A stretch of DNA of 64,000 nucleotides from Flavobacteriaceae bacterium Ap0902 (GTDB lineage: Bacteria; Bacteroidota; Bacteroidia; Flavobacteriales; Weeksellaceae), in contig WTFG01000004.1 of assembly GCA_009835005.1 (NCBI GenBank), positions 124,001-188,000 of the forward strand. Reading direction: 5' to 3'. Position numbers and translations under genes: made by a program. Shown here in pieces: positions 26,727 to 36,076 of this stretch (position 1 is its first letter; each line of letters opens with the position of its first letter). The notes beneath the pieces were generated by a model. It was given only the letters and a program-made list of their open reading frames with translations, was not told where the DNA came from and made no database searches.

Positions 26727-26734
26727 TATATTTG
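26727..26734 (+). promoter_or_regulatory. -7 box placed 5 bp before the FecCD start codon
   Basis: TATATTTG is a perfect TAnnTTTG box. It ends only 5 bp before the chosen ATG at 26740. If used, transcription would start at or within a few bases of the ATG, giving a leaderless or near-leaderless message. No clear -33 TTG is seen 19-20 bp upstream. Confidence 0.4.
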
Positions 26735-26739
26735 TGAGG

Positions 26740-27756
26740 ATGTTAAAAGAAATCCAAACAGATCGCTTACTATGGTTACTTATGGCGCTACTGATTATAC
26801 TGTTTGTGTTATCCTTGATGTTGGGTACTGTACAAGTTCCGCTTCAAGAAATATTTAATTTCAATTATTCTTCTGAAGCGTCATATCATAAAATCATTTG
26901 GGAATATCGTTTTCCTAGAGCATTAACGGCTATGCTCACAGGGATTGCATTGCCTATAAGCGGTTGGGTTTTGCAAGAATATTTTCGGAATCCTTTGGCC
27001 GGACCTTCTGTCTTAGGGGTGACTTCTACAGCAGGGCTGGGCGTTGCCTTAATGATCATGATTGGTGGAAGTTTAGGGCATCAAACCTTGGTAGAAAGTT
27101 CATGGGGTTTAACATTGTCAGGTTTAGGTGGAGCTTTCCTTTCCATGATCGTTTTGCTATGGGTAGCGAAGTTTAATTTCTCTACCACAGCATTGATTAT
27201 TATAGGTTTTATGATGGCAGCATTCTCAGGTGCATTGATTAGTTTGTTATCCTATTTTGCAACTTCTAATGAGTTGAAATCTTATGTTTTATGGACATTT
27301 GGTTCTATAAGTGGTTTAAGTACGGAAAGGATTTTGTATTTTTCTTTTTTTGTGCTGCTTGGCGCAGCATTAGTGATAAGAAATATCCCATCATTAATCA
27401 AAATTCAGTTAGGTGAAATGTATGCAACCACGATGGGAGTCAATGTGAAAAGTTTACGCATAGAACTCATTATTGCGGCTTCTGTCTTAACTGGAGTTTG
27501 TACCGCCTTGGTTGGTCCCATTTCTTTTATAGGGTTGGCGGTTCCGCATATATGTAGAACGTACTTAAAGACAGCCAACTTTTATCGTTTATTTGCACAT
27601 GTTATAATTGTTGGGATGCTTTTAATGTTATTATTTAATATCGTTTCTGTGATGTTTCCTGGTGGTTCTTTACCAATTAATATCATCACTTCTTTACTCG
27701 GAGCGCCGATTGTTCTGCATATTATTATGAATAATAAAAAAGTGTGGAATGGATAA
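26740..27756 (+). CDS. FecCD-family ABC transporter permease
   Basis: This is the membrane subunit of an importer for iron-siderophore, haem or cobalamin. The 338-aa protein has about ten hydrophobic helices. FecCD marks are EYRFPRALTAMLTGIALPIS, the LQEYFRNPLAGPSVLGVTS block and the cytosolic contact helix GPISFIGLAVPHICRTYLK. I start at ATG 26740; a GTG six bases earlier is the only other choice. It overlaps the ATPase gene by 8 bp. No periplasmic binding protein gene is adjacent. Confidence 0.92.
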   Translation: MLKEIQTDRLLWLLMALLIILFVLSLMLGTVQVPLQEIFNFNYSSEASYHKIIWEYRFPRALTAMLTGIALPISGWVLQEYFRNPLAGPSVLGVTSTAGLGVALMIMIGGSLGHQTLVESSWGLTLSGLGGAFLSMIVLLWVAKFNFSTTALIIIGFMMAAFSGALISLLSYFATSNELKSYVLWTFGSISGLSTERILYFSFFVLLGAALVIRNIPSLIKIQLGEMYATTMGVNVKSLRIELIIAASVLTGVCTALVGPISFIGLAVPHICRTYLKTANFYRLFAHVIIVGMLLMLLFNIVSVMFPGGSLPINIITSLLGAPIVLHIIMNNKKVWNG

Positions 27757-28453
27757 ATTGGTTTTAAAAGAAGTTGTCATAGGATATAATCATATACCTT
27801 TAGCAAAAGGAATTAATTTGGAAGTTGGCAGTGGAAAATTGATATCGCTGATTGGTGAAAATGGTACAGGGAAGTCTACACTCATGTATTCTTTATTAAA
27901 AATAATTCCTTTATTAAAAGGAGAAATAATTTATCAGGATAAAAGCATCCAAGATTATAGCCAAAAATCATGGTCTAGAATATTTGCTGCTGTGTTTTCA
28001 AGAGTGCAACAAATTCCGCATATTAAGGTTAGCGAATTAATTCAAATTGGCTCAGAAAATAAGGATGAATTGGAATTAAATAATATTTCTGCACTTTTAG
28101 AAATTTCTGAATTGCTAAATCAATATGCTACGCAATTAAGCGATGGTCAATTACAAAAAGTGATGATTGCCAGAGCCATTTTGCAAGATACGCCTTATGT
28201 GATTTTTGATGAACCTACCGCACATCTAGATTATAAAAATAAGCGTATTGTTTTTGAATTATTAAAGAAAACGGTAGAAGTTACAGGGAAAACCTTTATT
28301 GTGATTACGCATGAGGTATTACAGGCTCTTGCGATGAGCGATGAAATCTGGATGTTTCAAGAGAAGCAACTGCATGTGGGAACACCAGAAGCAATTGATT
28401 TAAAATTAAATATCAAACAAGAGATTTTAAAGAATATAAATTATGGAAAGTAA
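27749..28453 (+). CDS. ABC transporter ATP-binding protein, FecE/BtuD type
   Basis: This is the ATPase partner of the FecCD permease. Walker A is GENGTGKST (residues 36-44), the signature is a variant LSDGQLQK in place of LSGGQ, and Walker B is YVIFDEPTAHLD. The switch His lies in VITHEV. At 234 aa it is a little shorter than usual FecE (about 255 aa) but no motif is missing. It overlaps both neighbours (8 bp and 11 bp), so the three genes are translated from one message. Confidence 0.9.
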   Translation: MDKLVLKEVVIGYNHIPLAKGINLEVGSGKLISLIGENGTGKSTLMYSLLKIIPLLKGEIIYQDKSIQDYSQKSWSRIFAAVFSRVQQIPHIKVSELIQIGSENKDELELNNISALLEISELLNQYATQLSDGQLQKVMIARAILQDTPYVIFDEPTAHLDYKNKRIVFELLKKTVEVTGKTFIVITHEVLQALAMSDEIWMFQEKQLHVGTPEAIDLKLNIKQEILKNINYGK

Positions 28454-29138
28454 AAATATCATCATTACGGGTGGAAGTAGAGGCGTTGGTAAAGCGTTGA
28501 CCATTAAATTTTTAGAAGAAGGTCATAACGTATTTGTGATTGCTAGATCAGAGGATAAATTAAAAGAAATTGATGCTTTGGAGTTTGGAAAGCAATTCAA
28601 ATATGCGGTCTTAGATTTAGCCAGTTTAGAAGATTTTAATGTGCTGAATGAATATATTGAGGATTGGAAAAGAGTTGATGTAATTTTTAATAATGCAGGT
28701 TTATTAATTAAAAAACCTTTTAAAGAACTTACCGCATCTGATTATATGCAAAGTTGGAAGGTCAACTTCCTTGCACCAAGTATGTTGATACAAGCGATGT
28801 TACCAAAAATGGATTTAAAATCGCATGTGGTAAACATAACTACAATGGGAGCCGTACAAGGTTCTGTGAAGTTTCCAGAATTATCGGCTTATGGAAGTTC
28901 CAAAGGTGCATTAATCACGCTTACAGAAGTCTTAGCACAAGAATTTGAAACTACAGGTCCACGTTTAAATTGTGTGGCATTGGGGGCGGTACAAACAGAA
29001 ATGCTAGAAACTGCTTTCCCAGGATACATTGCGCCCATTAATCCAGAAGAAATGGCTGATTACCTATTTGAATTTGGTTTAAAAGGACATCATTTTATGA
29101 ATGGTAAAATTATTCAAAGTTCTGTAAGTACGCCTTAG
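28443..29138 (+). CDS. Short-chain dehydrogenase/reductase (SDR)
   Basis: This is a classical SDR of 231 aa with the cofactor motif ITGGSRGVGKAL (TGxxxGxG), the NNAG motif, the catalytic Ser in ITTMGAVQGS and the YxxxK pair in AYGSSKGA. In the last motif Tyr is followed by GSS-K, so the spacing is intact. The substrate is not predictable. The 11-bp overlap with the ABC ATPase gene is striking, since SDRs are not usual parts of iron importers. It may act on the imported ligand. Confidence 0.85.
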   Translation: MESKNIIITGGSRGVGKALTIKFLEEGHNVFVIARSEDKLKEIDALEFGKQFKYAVLDLASLEDFNVLNEYIEDWKRVDVIFNNAGLLIKKPFKELTASDYMQSWKVNFLAPSMLIQAMLPKMDLKSHVVNITTMGAVQGSVKFPELSAYGSSKGALITLTEVLAQEFETTGPRLNCVALGAVQTEMLETAFPGYIAPINPEEMADYLFEFGLKGHHFMNGKIIQSSVSTP

Positions 29139-29204
29139 TATGTCACTGTAAAACCATTCAAAACACTGTTATACAGTTCATCCTCATTTTTGGATGAAAT
29201 GTTA

Positions 29205-29212
29205 TACCTTTG
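29205..29212 (+). promoter_or_regulatory. -7 promoter box of prfC
   Basis: TACCTTTG matches TAnnTTTG perfectly and lies 26 bp before the ATG at 29239. A small inverted repeat, CTG-TTATA-CAG, lies about 30 bp upstream; no -33 TTG has ideal spacing. Confidence 0.5.
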
Positions 29213-29238
29213 CAAATCCAAAATAATAAGAACATTCC

Positions 29239-30831
29239 ATGGCTTCATCTCTTGTAAAAGAAATCAATAAAAGAAAAACCTTCGGTATTATATCTCACCC
29301 CGATGCGGGTAAAACTACTTTAACAGAAAAATTACTACTTTTTGGTGGAGCGATACAAGAAGCGGGTGCCGTAAAATCGAATAAGATTAAAAAGGGTGCC
29401 ACTTCCGATTTCATGGAGATTGAACGTCAACGTGGCATATCTGTGGCAACTTCTGTTCTTGCTTTTGAATATAAGGGTAAGAAGATTAATATCCTTGATA
29501 CGCCTGGTCACAAGGATTTTGCAGAGGATACATTCCGTACATTGACGGCAGTGGATTCTGTGATTGTAGTGATTGATGTAGCCAAAGGAGTAGAGGAACA
29601 GACAGAAAAGTTGGTGCAGGTATGTAGAATGCGTAAGATTCCGATGCTTGTTTTTATCAATAAAATGGACCGTGAAGGTAAAGATGCTTTTGATTTATTA
29701 GATGAAGTTGAGCAGAAATTAGACCTTACGGTTACTCCTTTATCCTGGCCGATTGGAATGGGAGATCGCTTTCAAGGGATTTATAATATTTGGGAGAAAA
29801 ACATTAAGCTATTTTCACCAGAAAATAAACAAAGAGTTACAGAAGGTATTGAATTTGAAGATTTATCTAATCCAGAATTGGATGAGATTGTAGGGGAGTC
29901 TGCAGCGCAAGAACTTCGTGATGATATTGAGTTATTAGATGGGGTATATCCATCATTTGATAAACAAGCATATTTAGATGGTGACTTACAACCTGTATTT
30001 TTTGGGTCTGCCTTAAATAACTTTGGGGTTCAAGAATTATTAAACGCCTTTGTGGACATTGCGCCTAATCCCATGCCCAAAGAAAGTGATTTGCGGGTGG
30101 TAAAACCAGAAGAAGAGGATTTTTCTGGGTTTGTATTTAAGATTCATGCGAATATGGACCCCAATCACAGAAACCGTTTGGCGTTTATAAAAGTAGTTTC
30201 TGGTAAGTTTGAAAGAAATAAAAATTACTATCATGTAAGATTGGGCAAGAAAATGAAATTTAGTGCACCGAATGCCTTTTTTGCTGATAAAAAACAAGTG
30301 GTAGATGAAAGTTATCCTGGAGATATCATCGGTTTACACGATTCTGGAAACTTCCGAATTGGGGATACATTGACAGAGGGAGAAGAAATGCACTTTAAAG
30401 GAATTCCAAGTTTCTCTCCAGAGCATTTCCGCTATGTGAATAACGCAGATCCAATGAAAGCCAAGCAATTTGAAAAAGGAATTGATCAGTTGATGGATGA
30501 AGGGGTTGCACAATTATTCATCATGGAATACAATAACCGTAAGATCATTGGAACGGTTGGAGCCTTGCAATACGAGGTAATTGAATATCGTTTAGAGCAT
30601 GAATACAATGCCAAAGTTACTTATGAAAATATCAATATCCATAGAGCATGTTGGGTAGAGGTAGAAGATGAGTCCTCAGAGGAGTTCAAAGAATTTATGC
30701 GTGTAAAGCAGAAATATATGGCACGAGATAAATATAATCAATTGGTGTTTTTAGCCGATTCTGCCTTTACTATTCAGATGACCCAAGAGAAATATCCTTC
30801 TGTAAAACTTCATTTTGTAAGTGAGTTTTAA
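29239..30831 (+). CDS. prfC: Peptide chain release factor 3
   Basis: RF3 is the GTPase that removes RF1/RF2 from the ribosome after termination. The G domain shows SHPDAGKTTLTEKLL (G1), RQRGISVATSVL (G2), DTPGHKDF (G3) and NKMDREGKD (G4). Domains II and III follow with FKIHANMDPNHRNRLAF and VGALQYEVIEYRLEHEY. At 530 aa it is full length. It is monocistronic, with a promoter box upstream and a strong terminator behind. Confidence 0.96.
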   Translation: MASSLVKEINKRKTFGIISHPDAGKTTLTEKLLLFGGAIQEAGAVKSNKIKKGATSDFMEIERQRGISVATSVLAFEYKGKKINILDTPGHKDFAEDTFRTLTAVDSVIVVIDVAKGVEEQTEKLVQVCRMRKIPMLVFINKMDREGKDAFDLLDEVEQKLDLTVTPLSWPIGMGDRFQGIYNIWEKNIKLFSPENKQRVTEGIEFEDLSNPELDEIVGESAAQELRDDIELLDGVYPSFDKQAYLDGDLQPVFFGSALNNFGVQELLNAFVDIAPNPMPKESDLRVVKPEEEDFSGFVFKIHANMDPNHRNRLAFIKVVSGKFERNKNYYHVRLGKKMKFSAPNAFFADKKQVVDESYPGDIIGLHDSGNFRIGDTLTEGEEMHFKGIPSFSPEHFRYVNNADPMKAKQFEKGIDQLMDEGVAQLFIMEYNNRKIIGTVGALQYEVIEYRLEHEYNAKVTYENINIHRACWVEVEDESSEEFKEFMRVKQKYMARDKYNQLVFLADSAFTIQMTQEKYPSVKLHFVSEF

Positions 30832-30853
30832 ATAGAATATGTTATAAATTAAA

Positions 30854-30887
30854 TAATCCCGAATAAATCAGAATTTATTCGGGATTA
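30854..30887. terminator. Strong bidirectional terminator between prfC and gdhA
   Basis: This is a perfect 15-bp stem, TAATCCCGAATAAAT with ATTTATTCGGGATTA, and a 4-nt loop (CAGA). T-rich sequence follows on the plus side. It serves the convergent prfC and glutamate dehydrogenase genes. Confidence 0.85.
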
Positions 30888-30935
30888 TATTTTATAACTG
30901 TCCCTTGTTAGGACACCGCTAATATTTATATACAA

Positions 30936-32219
30936 TTATGGGAAAACACCTCTTTCGGTATAGGTTTGTTCTAACCTTTCCATAGCTACAACATAAGCCG
31001 CTGTTCTCCAGTCAATATCATATTTCTCTGCAGTTTTAATCACCTTGTCAAAAGAAATTTCTAACTTGTCTTGAAGCTTGATTAATACATCTTCTATCTT
31101 CCAAATCTCACTTCTTTTATTTTGTAGCCATTCAAAATAACTACCAATCACTCCGCCACCATTACATAAGATATCTGGTATAATTTCTATACCTTTATCT
31201 AGTAAGATCTGTTCTGCATCTGTATCCGTTGGTCCATTAGCTCCTTCTGCAACCAGTTGCGCTTTAATCATACCTGCATTATCTGTTGTTATTTGATTGC
31301 CTAAAGCAGCTGGAATTATAATATCACAGTCTATTCCAAAAAAGGTATCCTTGTCATATTCATCTGCTTTATGAAAACCTTTAATTCCACCATTATTATC
31401 CGTAGCGTATGCTAATAACTCCTCTGGGTCTATACCATCTTCATTGTAAATAGTACCAGAATGATCTTGAACACCGATAAGTTTAACACCTTTTTCTTTC
31501 ATGAAATGAGAGGCCCAATATCCCACATTCCCAAAACCTTGAACAATATAAGTTTTATTAGATAGATCTTCTTCTCTTAGGTCTGCCCATTTTTGGATTG
31601 TTGTTACTACTCCAAATCCAGTTGCACGGTCTCTGCCCTCTAATCCTCCAGATACTACAGGTTTACCTGTAACCACATGGAAACTATTGAATCTTTGCCC
31701 AGGTGCTTGATTAGAAGCAAAAGTATCTGCAATCCAAGCCATTATTTGAGAATTGGTATTTACATCTGGAGCAGGAATATCATAATCGGGACCAATGTTG
31801 TTCCCTAATGCATAAGTAAAGCGTCTTGTAATCCTTTCTAGCTCACCCTTGGAATATTTTTTAGGATCTATCTGGATACCGCCTTTTCCACCACCATATG
31901 GTAATCCTGCTAAAGCAGTTTTCCATGTCATCCAAGTCGCCAATGCACGTGCTGCATCAATATCCACGGTAGGGTGATAACGTAGACCACCTTTATATGG
32001 ACCCAATGCATTATTGTGTTGTACGCGATATCCTGTAAATACTTCAACGCTCCCGTCATCCATTTTGGCAGGAAAATGAACAACAATTTCATTTTGTGTT
32101 GTACCAAGAATCTTCCTTACTCCAGGATCAAGATTCATTACATCTGCGGCTTTATTAAACTGATGTAACACATTTTGATACATTCCCCGTTTTTCTTTCT
32201 TAGCGATTGATTTGCTCAT
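30936..32219 (-). CDS. Glu/Leu/Phe/Val dehydrogenase, probable glutamate dehydrogenase
   Basis: This enzyme interconverts glutamate and 2-oxoglutarate plus ammonia with NAD(P). The 427-aa length fits the RocG/GudB-like class. The substrate-binding blocks KGGLRYHP and LAGLPYGGGKGGI are present, followed by PAPDVNTNSQIMAW and GRDRATGFGV. The Rossmann domain has VQGFGNVGYWAS and VAEGANGPTD. The cofactor preference is not read here. It has its own promoter candidate in the 318-bp gap upstream. Confidence 0.92.
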   Translation of the reverse strand: MSKSIAKKEKRGMYQNVLHQFNKAADVMNLDPGVRKILGTTQNEIVVHFPAKMDDGSVEVFTGYRVQHNNALGPYKGGLRYHPTVDIDAARALATWMTWKTALAGLPYGGGKGGIQIDPKKYSKGELERITRRFTYALGNNIGPDYDIPAPDVNTNSQIMAWIADTFASNQAPGQRFNSFHVVTGKPVVSGGLEGRDRATGFGVVTTIQKWADLREEDLSNKTYIVQGFGNVGYWASHFMKEKGVKLIGVQDHSGTIYNEDGIDPEELLAYATDNNGGIKGFHKADEYDKDTFFGIDCDIIIPAALGNQITTDNAGMIKAQLVAEGANGPTDTDAEQILLDKGIEIIPDILCNGGGVIGSYFEWLQNKRSEIWKIEDVLIKLQDKLEISFDKVIKTAEKYDIDWRTAAYVVAMERLEQTYTERGVFP

Positions 32220-32476
32220 AACTAAATTAACGATTTATTATTTAAGTAAATTTAAAATTATTCTTTTAGAATGCAAGACATAAAAACAAATATTTTTGAG
32301 GATTTTATAATCTCATTGATTTCCATAGATTTCAATTTTTGACTTGATAATTTTCATATTTGAACATGATTGAATCCATAATTTATATCAATTGCTTTGT
32401 AACTCAAATCAAGAGAAATTAATGTAGTTGATACACTAACTAATTATGATCTCAATTTTTTTTGTTTTCATGAAAA
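32220..32476 (-). promoter_or_regulatory. Upstream region of gdhA with a candidate promoter
   Basis: This is most of a 318-bp gap without a gene. On the minus strand, TTG (32276-32274), a 19-bp spacer and TAAATTTA (32254-32247) form a promoter with one mismatch in the -7 box. It stands 28 bp before the gdhA ATG. The spacer contains the small inverted repeat ATTCT-TTT-AGAAT. The remainder is AT-rich and I see no ORF or RNA in it. Confidence 0.4.
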
Positions 32477-32509
32477 AAACCACTCTAACATGTCCTATTA
32501 AAGTGGTTT
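32477..32509 (-). terminator. Rho-independent terminator of sufB
   Basis: The stem is AAACCACT with AGTGGTTT and a 17-nt loop. On the minus strand it is followed by TTTTTT. It lies 28 bp beyond the sufB stop. Confidence 0.75.
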
Positions 32510-32537
32510 GGATAAGATAAATATTTATAGTTAAAGT

Positions 32538-33983
32538 TTAACCAACACTACCTTCAAGAGAAATTTCTAATAATTTTTGAGCTTCGACAGCAAATTCCAT
32601 CGGTAATTTATTTAACACTTCTTTGCTAAATCCATTCACAATTAAGGCTATTGCTTTTTCTTCGCTAATACCTCTTTGGTTACAATAGAAAATTTGATCT
32701 TCCCCGATTTTAGAAGTAGTGGCTTCATGTTCTAAGGTAGAAGTATCATTTCCAACTTCTATGTATGGAAATGTATGCGCTCCGCATTGATTACCCATTA
32801 ATAGAGAATCACATTGAGAGAAGTTTCTAGCTCCTTCTGCACCCTGTAATATTTTCACAAGTCCTCTATAAGAGTTCTGTGATCTACCAGCAGAAATACC
32901 TTTAGAAATAATGGTAGATTTTGTGTTTTTACCAATGTGAATCATTTTAGTACCTGTATCTGCCTGTTGATAATTGTTAGTTACAGCGATAGAATAAAAT
33001 TCGCCAACTGCATTATCACCTTTTAATATACAACTAGGGTATTTCCATGTAACAGCGGAACCAGTTTCTACTTGGGTCCAGCTTAGTTTCGCATTATTAC
33101 CAGCAATTCCTCTTTTGGTAACAAAGTTATATACACCACCCTTTCCTTGATCATTACCAGGATACCAATTTTGTACGGTAGAATATTTAATTTCTGCATC
33201 ATCCATTGCGATTAACTCTACCACAGCGGCGTGTAATTGATTTTCATCTCTTGATGGCGCGGTACATCCTTCTAGATATGAGACATAAGATCCTTCATCT
33301 GCAATTAATAATGTTCTTTCAAATTGTCCAGTTCCAGCTTGGTTGATACGAAAGTAGGTAGAAAGTTCCATAGGGCAATGAACCCCTTTTGGGATATAAC
33401 AGAAACTCCCGTCAGAGAATACGGCAGAATTTAATGCTGCATAGAAGTTATCCCCTCTAGGTACCACCGTACCGATGTATTTTTTAACTAATTCTGGATG
33501 TTCCTTAATCGCCTCAGAAATAGACATAAAAATAATGCCTTTCTCTGACAAAGTATCCTGAAAGGTAGTTTTAACCGATACAGAATCAATGACAGCATCC
33601 ATGGCTACTCCAGTTAATTTCTTCTGTTCATCTAGTGAGATTCCTAAACGCTCAAAAGTATTTAGTAGTTCTGGATCAACCTCATCCAGGGAATTAATTT
33701 TCTTTTTAGGTTTGGCGAAATATTTTATAGCCTGGAAATCTGGTTTTTCATAAGTCACATTCGCCCAGTCTGGCTCTTTCATGGTTTTCCAAATACGGAA
33801 AGCCTCTAACCTCCATTCTGTCATCCATTCTGGCTCCTCTTTTTTCTCAGAAATCAGGCGCACAACATTTTCATTTAATCCTACTGGGAAATCCTCGTAT
33901 TCAATCTCTGTTGACCACCCGAATTCGTATTCTTTTCCAGCTTCTAAGTCTTCTCTTAAATCGTCCTCGGTATATTTGCTCAT
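32538..33983 (-). CDS. sufB: Fe-S cluster assembly scaffold SufB
   Basis: SufB forms the SufBC2D scaffold on which Fe-S clusters are built. The 481-aa protein contains family blocks [40 protein letters not shown] and [20 protein letters not shown]. It also has [20 protein letters not shown] and the late [20 protein letters not shown]. Conserved Cys residues are kept. It follows sufA on the same strand, but a terminator stands right behind it and gdhA comes next. The partners sufC, sufD and sufS are therefore elsewhere in the genome. Confidence 0.96.
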   Translation of the reverse strand: MSKYTEDDLREDLEAGKEYEFGWSTEIEYEDFPVGLNENVVRLISEKKEEPEWMTEWRLEAFRIWKTMKEPDWANVTYEKPDFQAIKYFAKPKKKINSLDEVDPELLNTFERLGISLDEQKKLTGVAMDAVIDSVSVKTTFQDTLSEKGIIFMSISEAIKEHPELVKKYIGTVVPRGDNFYAALNSAVFSDGSFCYIPKGVHCPMELSTYFRINQAGTGQFERTLLIADEGSYVSYLEGCTAPSRDENQLHAAVVELIAMDDAEIKYSTVQNWYPGNDQGKGGVYNFVTKRGIAGNNAKLSWTQVETGSAVTWKYPSCILKGDNAVGEFYSIAVTNNYQQADTGTKMIHIGKNTKSTIISKGISAGRSQNSYRGLVKILQGAEGARNFSQCDSLLMGNQCGAHTFPYIEVGNDTSTLEHEATTSKIGEDQIFYCNQRGISEEKAIALIVNGFSKEVLNKLPMEFAVEAQKLLEISLEGSVG

Positions 33984-34001
33984 TATTTTTTAATTATAAT
34001 T

Positions 34002-34032
34002 CAAAAATTGATTTTATTTAATTCAATTTTTG
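34002..34032 (-). promoter_or_regulatory. Inverted repeat in the sufA-sufB gap
   Basis: CAAAAATTGA (34002-34011) and TCAATTTTTG (34023-34032) form a perfect 10-bp inverted repeat with an 11-nt loop in the 84-bp gap between sufA and sufB. It could be an operator for an independent sufB promoter or an attenuator that sets the sufA to sufB ratio. Confidence 0.4.
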
Positions 34033-34067
34033 TTAATGCTCTATGTGATTCTATTTTAAATATAAGC

Positions 34068-34397
34068 TTATATGGCAAATGATTCGCCACATCCACAAGT
34101 TCTATTCGCGTTGGGATTATTAAAAATAAACCCCTTTCCATTTAAACCACCAGAGAACTCTAAGGTAGTGCCCGCAAGATATAGAATAGATTTCTTATCT
34201 ACCAATATACGCACCCCATTATCTTCAAACATTTTATCTTCCTCTTTGCGATTTTGGTCAAAATCTAAATTATAAGAAAGACCGCTGCATCCTCCACTTG
34301 TAACGCCTACACGCACATAGGTATCCTCAAGGGTATTTCCACTTTCTCCCATCAATTGGGAAATCTTATTTTTAGCTTCTTCTGATACTTTTACCAT
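34068..34397 (-). CDS. sufA: A-type Fe-S carrier protein (SufA/IscA family)
   Basis: A-type carriers accept Fe-S clusters and pass them to target proteins. The 109-aa protein has the three expected cysteines: one in VTSGGCSGLSYN and two in NRTCGCGESFAI at the C-terminus. KISQLM near the N-terminus and FVDKKS-like VDKKSILYL are usual. It precedes sufB by 84 bp on the same strand, which supports a SufA role; ErpA-like use cannot be excluded. Confidence 0.92.
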   Translation of the reverse strand: MVKVSEEAKNKISQLMGESGNTLEDTYVRVGVTSGGCSGLSYNLDFDQNRKEEDKMFEDNGVRILVDKKSILYLAGTTLEFSGGLNGKGFIFNNPNANRTCGCGESFAI

Positions 34398-34603
34398 CCT
34401 TATTTAGAATTATTATACAAAAGTAATGAAAAATTAAATATGATGAGGTATTTTTAAGATGAAGTATAGATTGGTTTATAAGATATTCTTATAATATCTA
34501 TCTTTATTATATAAATAATTAGATAAAATCTAGGATACTATTTTCTTTTTGTGTACGGAACAACCAATCTCATCTCAAATTTTCTAAATATTGGTATGGT
34601 GTA

Positions 34604-35542
34604 CTAAATAAAAGGTTTATGATTAAGTGATTCTTGATATTCCCTCATTAAATCATTTATTACCTCTTGCACCGATTTGATTTCATGAATTAAAGCAGAA
34701 CTTTGACCAAATTCAATCTCACCTTCTACTAGATTCCCTTCAAACATGCCTTTTTTGGCACGACCTCTGCCTAACAGTTTTTGTAATTCTCCTGTTGTAG
34801 CACAGCGTTCGTAGGCCTCCTGTATTTGGTTCCAAAATTCATTTTTTAATAATCTCACTGGCGCCAATTCTTTTAGAGATAGCTGCGTATCACCCTCTTT
34901 AGCTTTTACGATTTGTTCTTTATATAAATCGTGAGAAGATGCCTCATGGGTTGCCGCAAATCTAGACCCAATTTGCACCCCGTCTGCTCCCAATATCATG
35001 GCTGCAAGCATTTGTTTACCTGTAGCAATTCCCCCTGCGGCTAATATAGGAATATCAATTTGGCTAGCAACATCTGGAATCAAACATAATGTCGTAGTTT
35101 CTTCTATGCCATTGTGTCCTCCTGCCTCAAAACCTTCTGCTACTATTGCATCTACACCAGCTTCTTGAGATTTTAAAGCAAATTTACTAGAACTCACTAC
35201 ATGCACCACTTTAATGCCTTCTTTTTGTAGGGTAGAAGTCCATTTTTTTGGACTTCCTGCAGAGGTGAAAACTATTTTTACTCCCAATTTAATTATACTT
35301 TCTATATGCTCTTCTATGGCAGGATACATAAGTGGTAGATTAACCCCAAAAGGTTTGTCTGTAGCGCTCTGACACTTTTGAATGTGTTCTACTAAAACAT
35401 CTGGATACATGCTTCCTGCCCCTATCAAACCTAGACCACCAGCATTAGAAACAGCAGAAGCAAGGCGCCATCCACTATTCCAAATCATTCCTCCTTGTAT
35501 AATAGGGTATTGAATATTAAATAGAGAAGTAATTTTATTCAT
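34604..35542 (-). CDS. NAD(P)H-dependent flavin oxidoreductase, nitronate monooxygenase-like
   Basis: This FMN-binding TIM barrel of 312 aa shows the 2-nitropropane dioxygenase pattern: YPIIQGGMIWNSGWRLASAV, SAGSPKKW, AEGFEAGGHNG, PILAAGGIATGKQMLAAMIL and GADGVQIGSRFAATHEAS. Nitronate monooxygenases oxidise toxic nitronates; related enzymes include the enoyl-ACP reductase FabK. FabK-like activity is a possible alternative. About 150-200 bp of AT-rich sequence without features flank it on each side. Confidence 0.85.
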   Translation of the reverse strand: MNKITSLFNIQYPIIQGGMIWNSGWRLASAVSNAGGLGLIGAGSMYPDVLVEHIQKCQSATDKPFGVNLPLMYPAIEEHIESIIKLGVKIVFTSAGSPKKWTSTLQKEGIKVVHVVSSSKFALKSQEAGVDAIVAEGFEAGGHNGIEETTTLCLIPDVASQIDIPILAAGGIATGKQMLAAMILGADGVQIGSRFAATHEASSHDLYKEQIVKAKEGDTQLSLKELAPVRLLKNEFWNQIQEAYERCATTGELQKLLGRGRAKKGMFEGNLVEGEIEFGQSSALIHEIKSVQEVINDLMREYQESLNHKPFI

Positions 35543-35648
35543 GGGCTAATATTTAAAATTAAATATATAAAAAGTATTGGAATGTACATAGATTATGCTT
35601 TTTATAAAACCATATAAATTATAAAAATGTGTTTAAGCTTAAAAATCA

Positions 35649-35679
35649 TTTGGAAATATAATATACTTTAATACTTTTG
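35649..35679 (+). promoter_or_regulatory. Near-ideal Bacteroidota promoter of the DUF2795 gene
   Basis: TTTG (35649-35652), a 19-bp spacer and TACTTTTG (35672-35679) match the -33 TTTG and -7 TAnnTTTG consensus fully. The ATG is 14 bp downstream, so the leader would be only about 8-10 nt. It is the best promoter in the window and suggests high expression. Confidence 0.75.
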
Positions 35680-35693
35680 CAAAAAATAAAGAT

Positions 35694-35915
35694 ATGTATT
35701 GGACATTAGAGCTTGCATCCTATTTAAGTGATGCCCCTTGGCCCGCTACTAAAGATGAATTAATTGATTATGCTATTCGTACAGGTGCACCGCTAGAGGT
35801 TGTAGAAAATTTACAATCTATAGAAGATGAGGGTGATGCGTATGAGTCTATTCAAGAAATTTGGCCAGATTATCCAACAGAAGATGATTTTCTGTGGAAT
35901 GAAGATGAATATTAA
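35694..35915 (+). CDS. DUF2795 small acidic protein
   Basis: This 73-aa, strongly acidic protein has the DUF2795 fold signature: WTLELASYLSDAPWPATKDE with LIDYAIRTGAPLEVVENLQ, predicted as short helices. It ends in a tail of Asp, Glu and aromatic residues (PTEDDFLWNEDEY). The family is small and of unknown function, common and well expressed in Bacteroidota. It has its own consensus promoter and terminator, so it forms a single-gene unit just before secA. Confidence 0.85.
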   Translation: MYWTLELASYLSDAPWPATKDELIDYAIRTGAPLEVVENLQSIEDEGDAYESIQEIWPDYPTEDDFLWNEDEY

Positions 35916-35927
35916 AATATTTTGATG

Positions 35928-35952
35928 AAGCCCTGCCATTAGGGCTTTTTAT
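35928..35952 (+). terminator. Terminator of the DUF2795 gene
   Basis: The stem is AAGCCCT with AGGGCTT (7 bp) and a 6-nt loop, followed by TTTATTT. It begins 13 bp past the stop. Confidence 0.75.
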
Positions 35953-36076
35953 TTACCTAATTAGTCACAGTCGTATCATTTATTCGTTTTTGGACTGAAA
36001 GACTGTCAGTTTTAGCAGCTTTGCATAAATTTTGACCAATCAAAAAGTCATAATATAATAACACCTCAACTACAAT

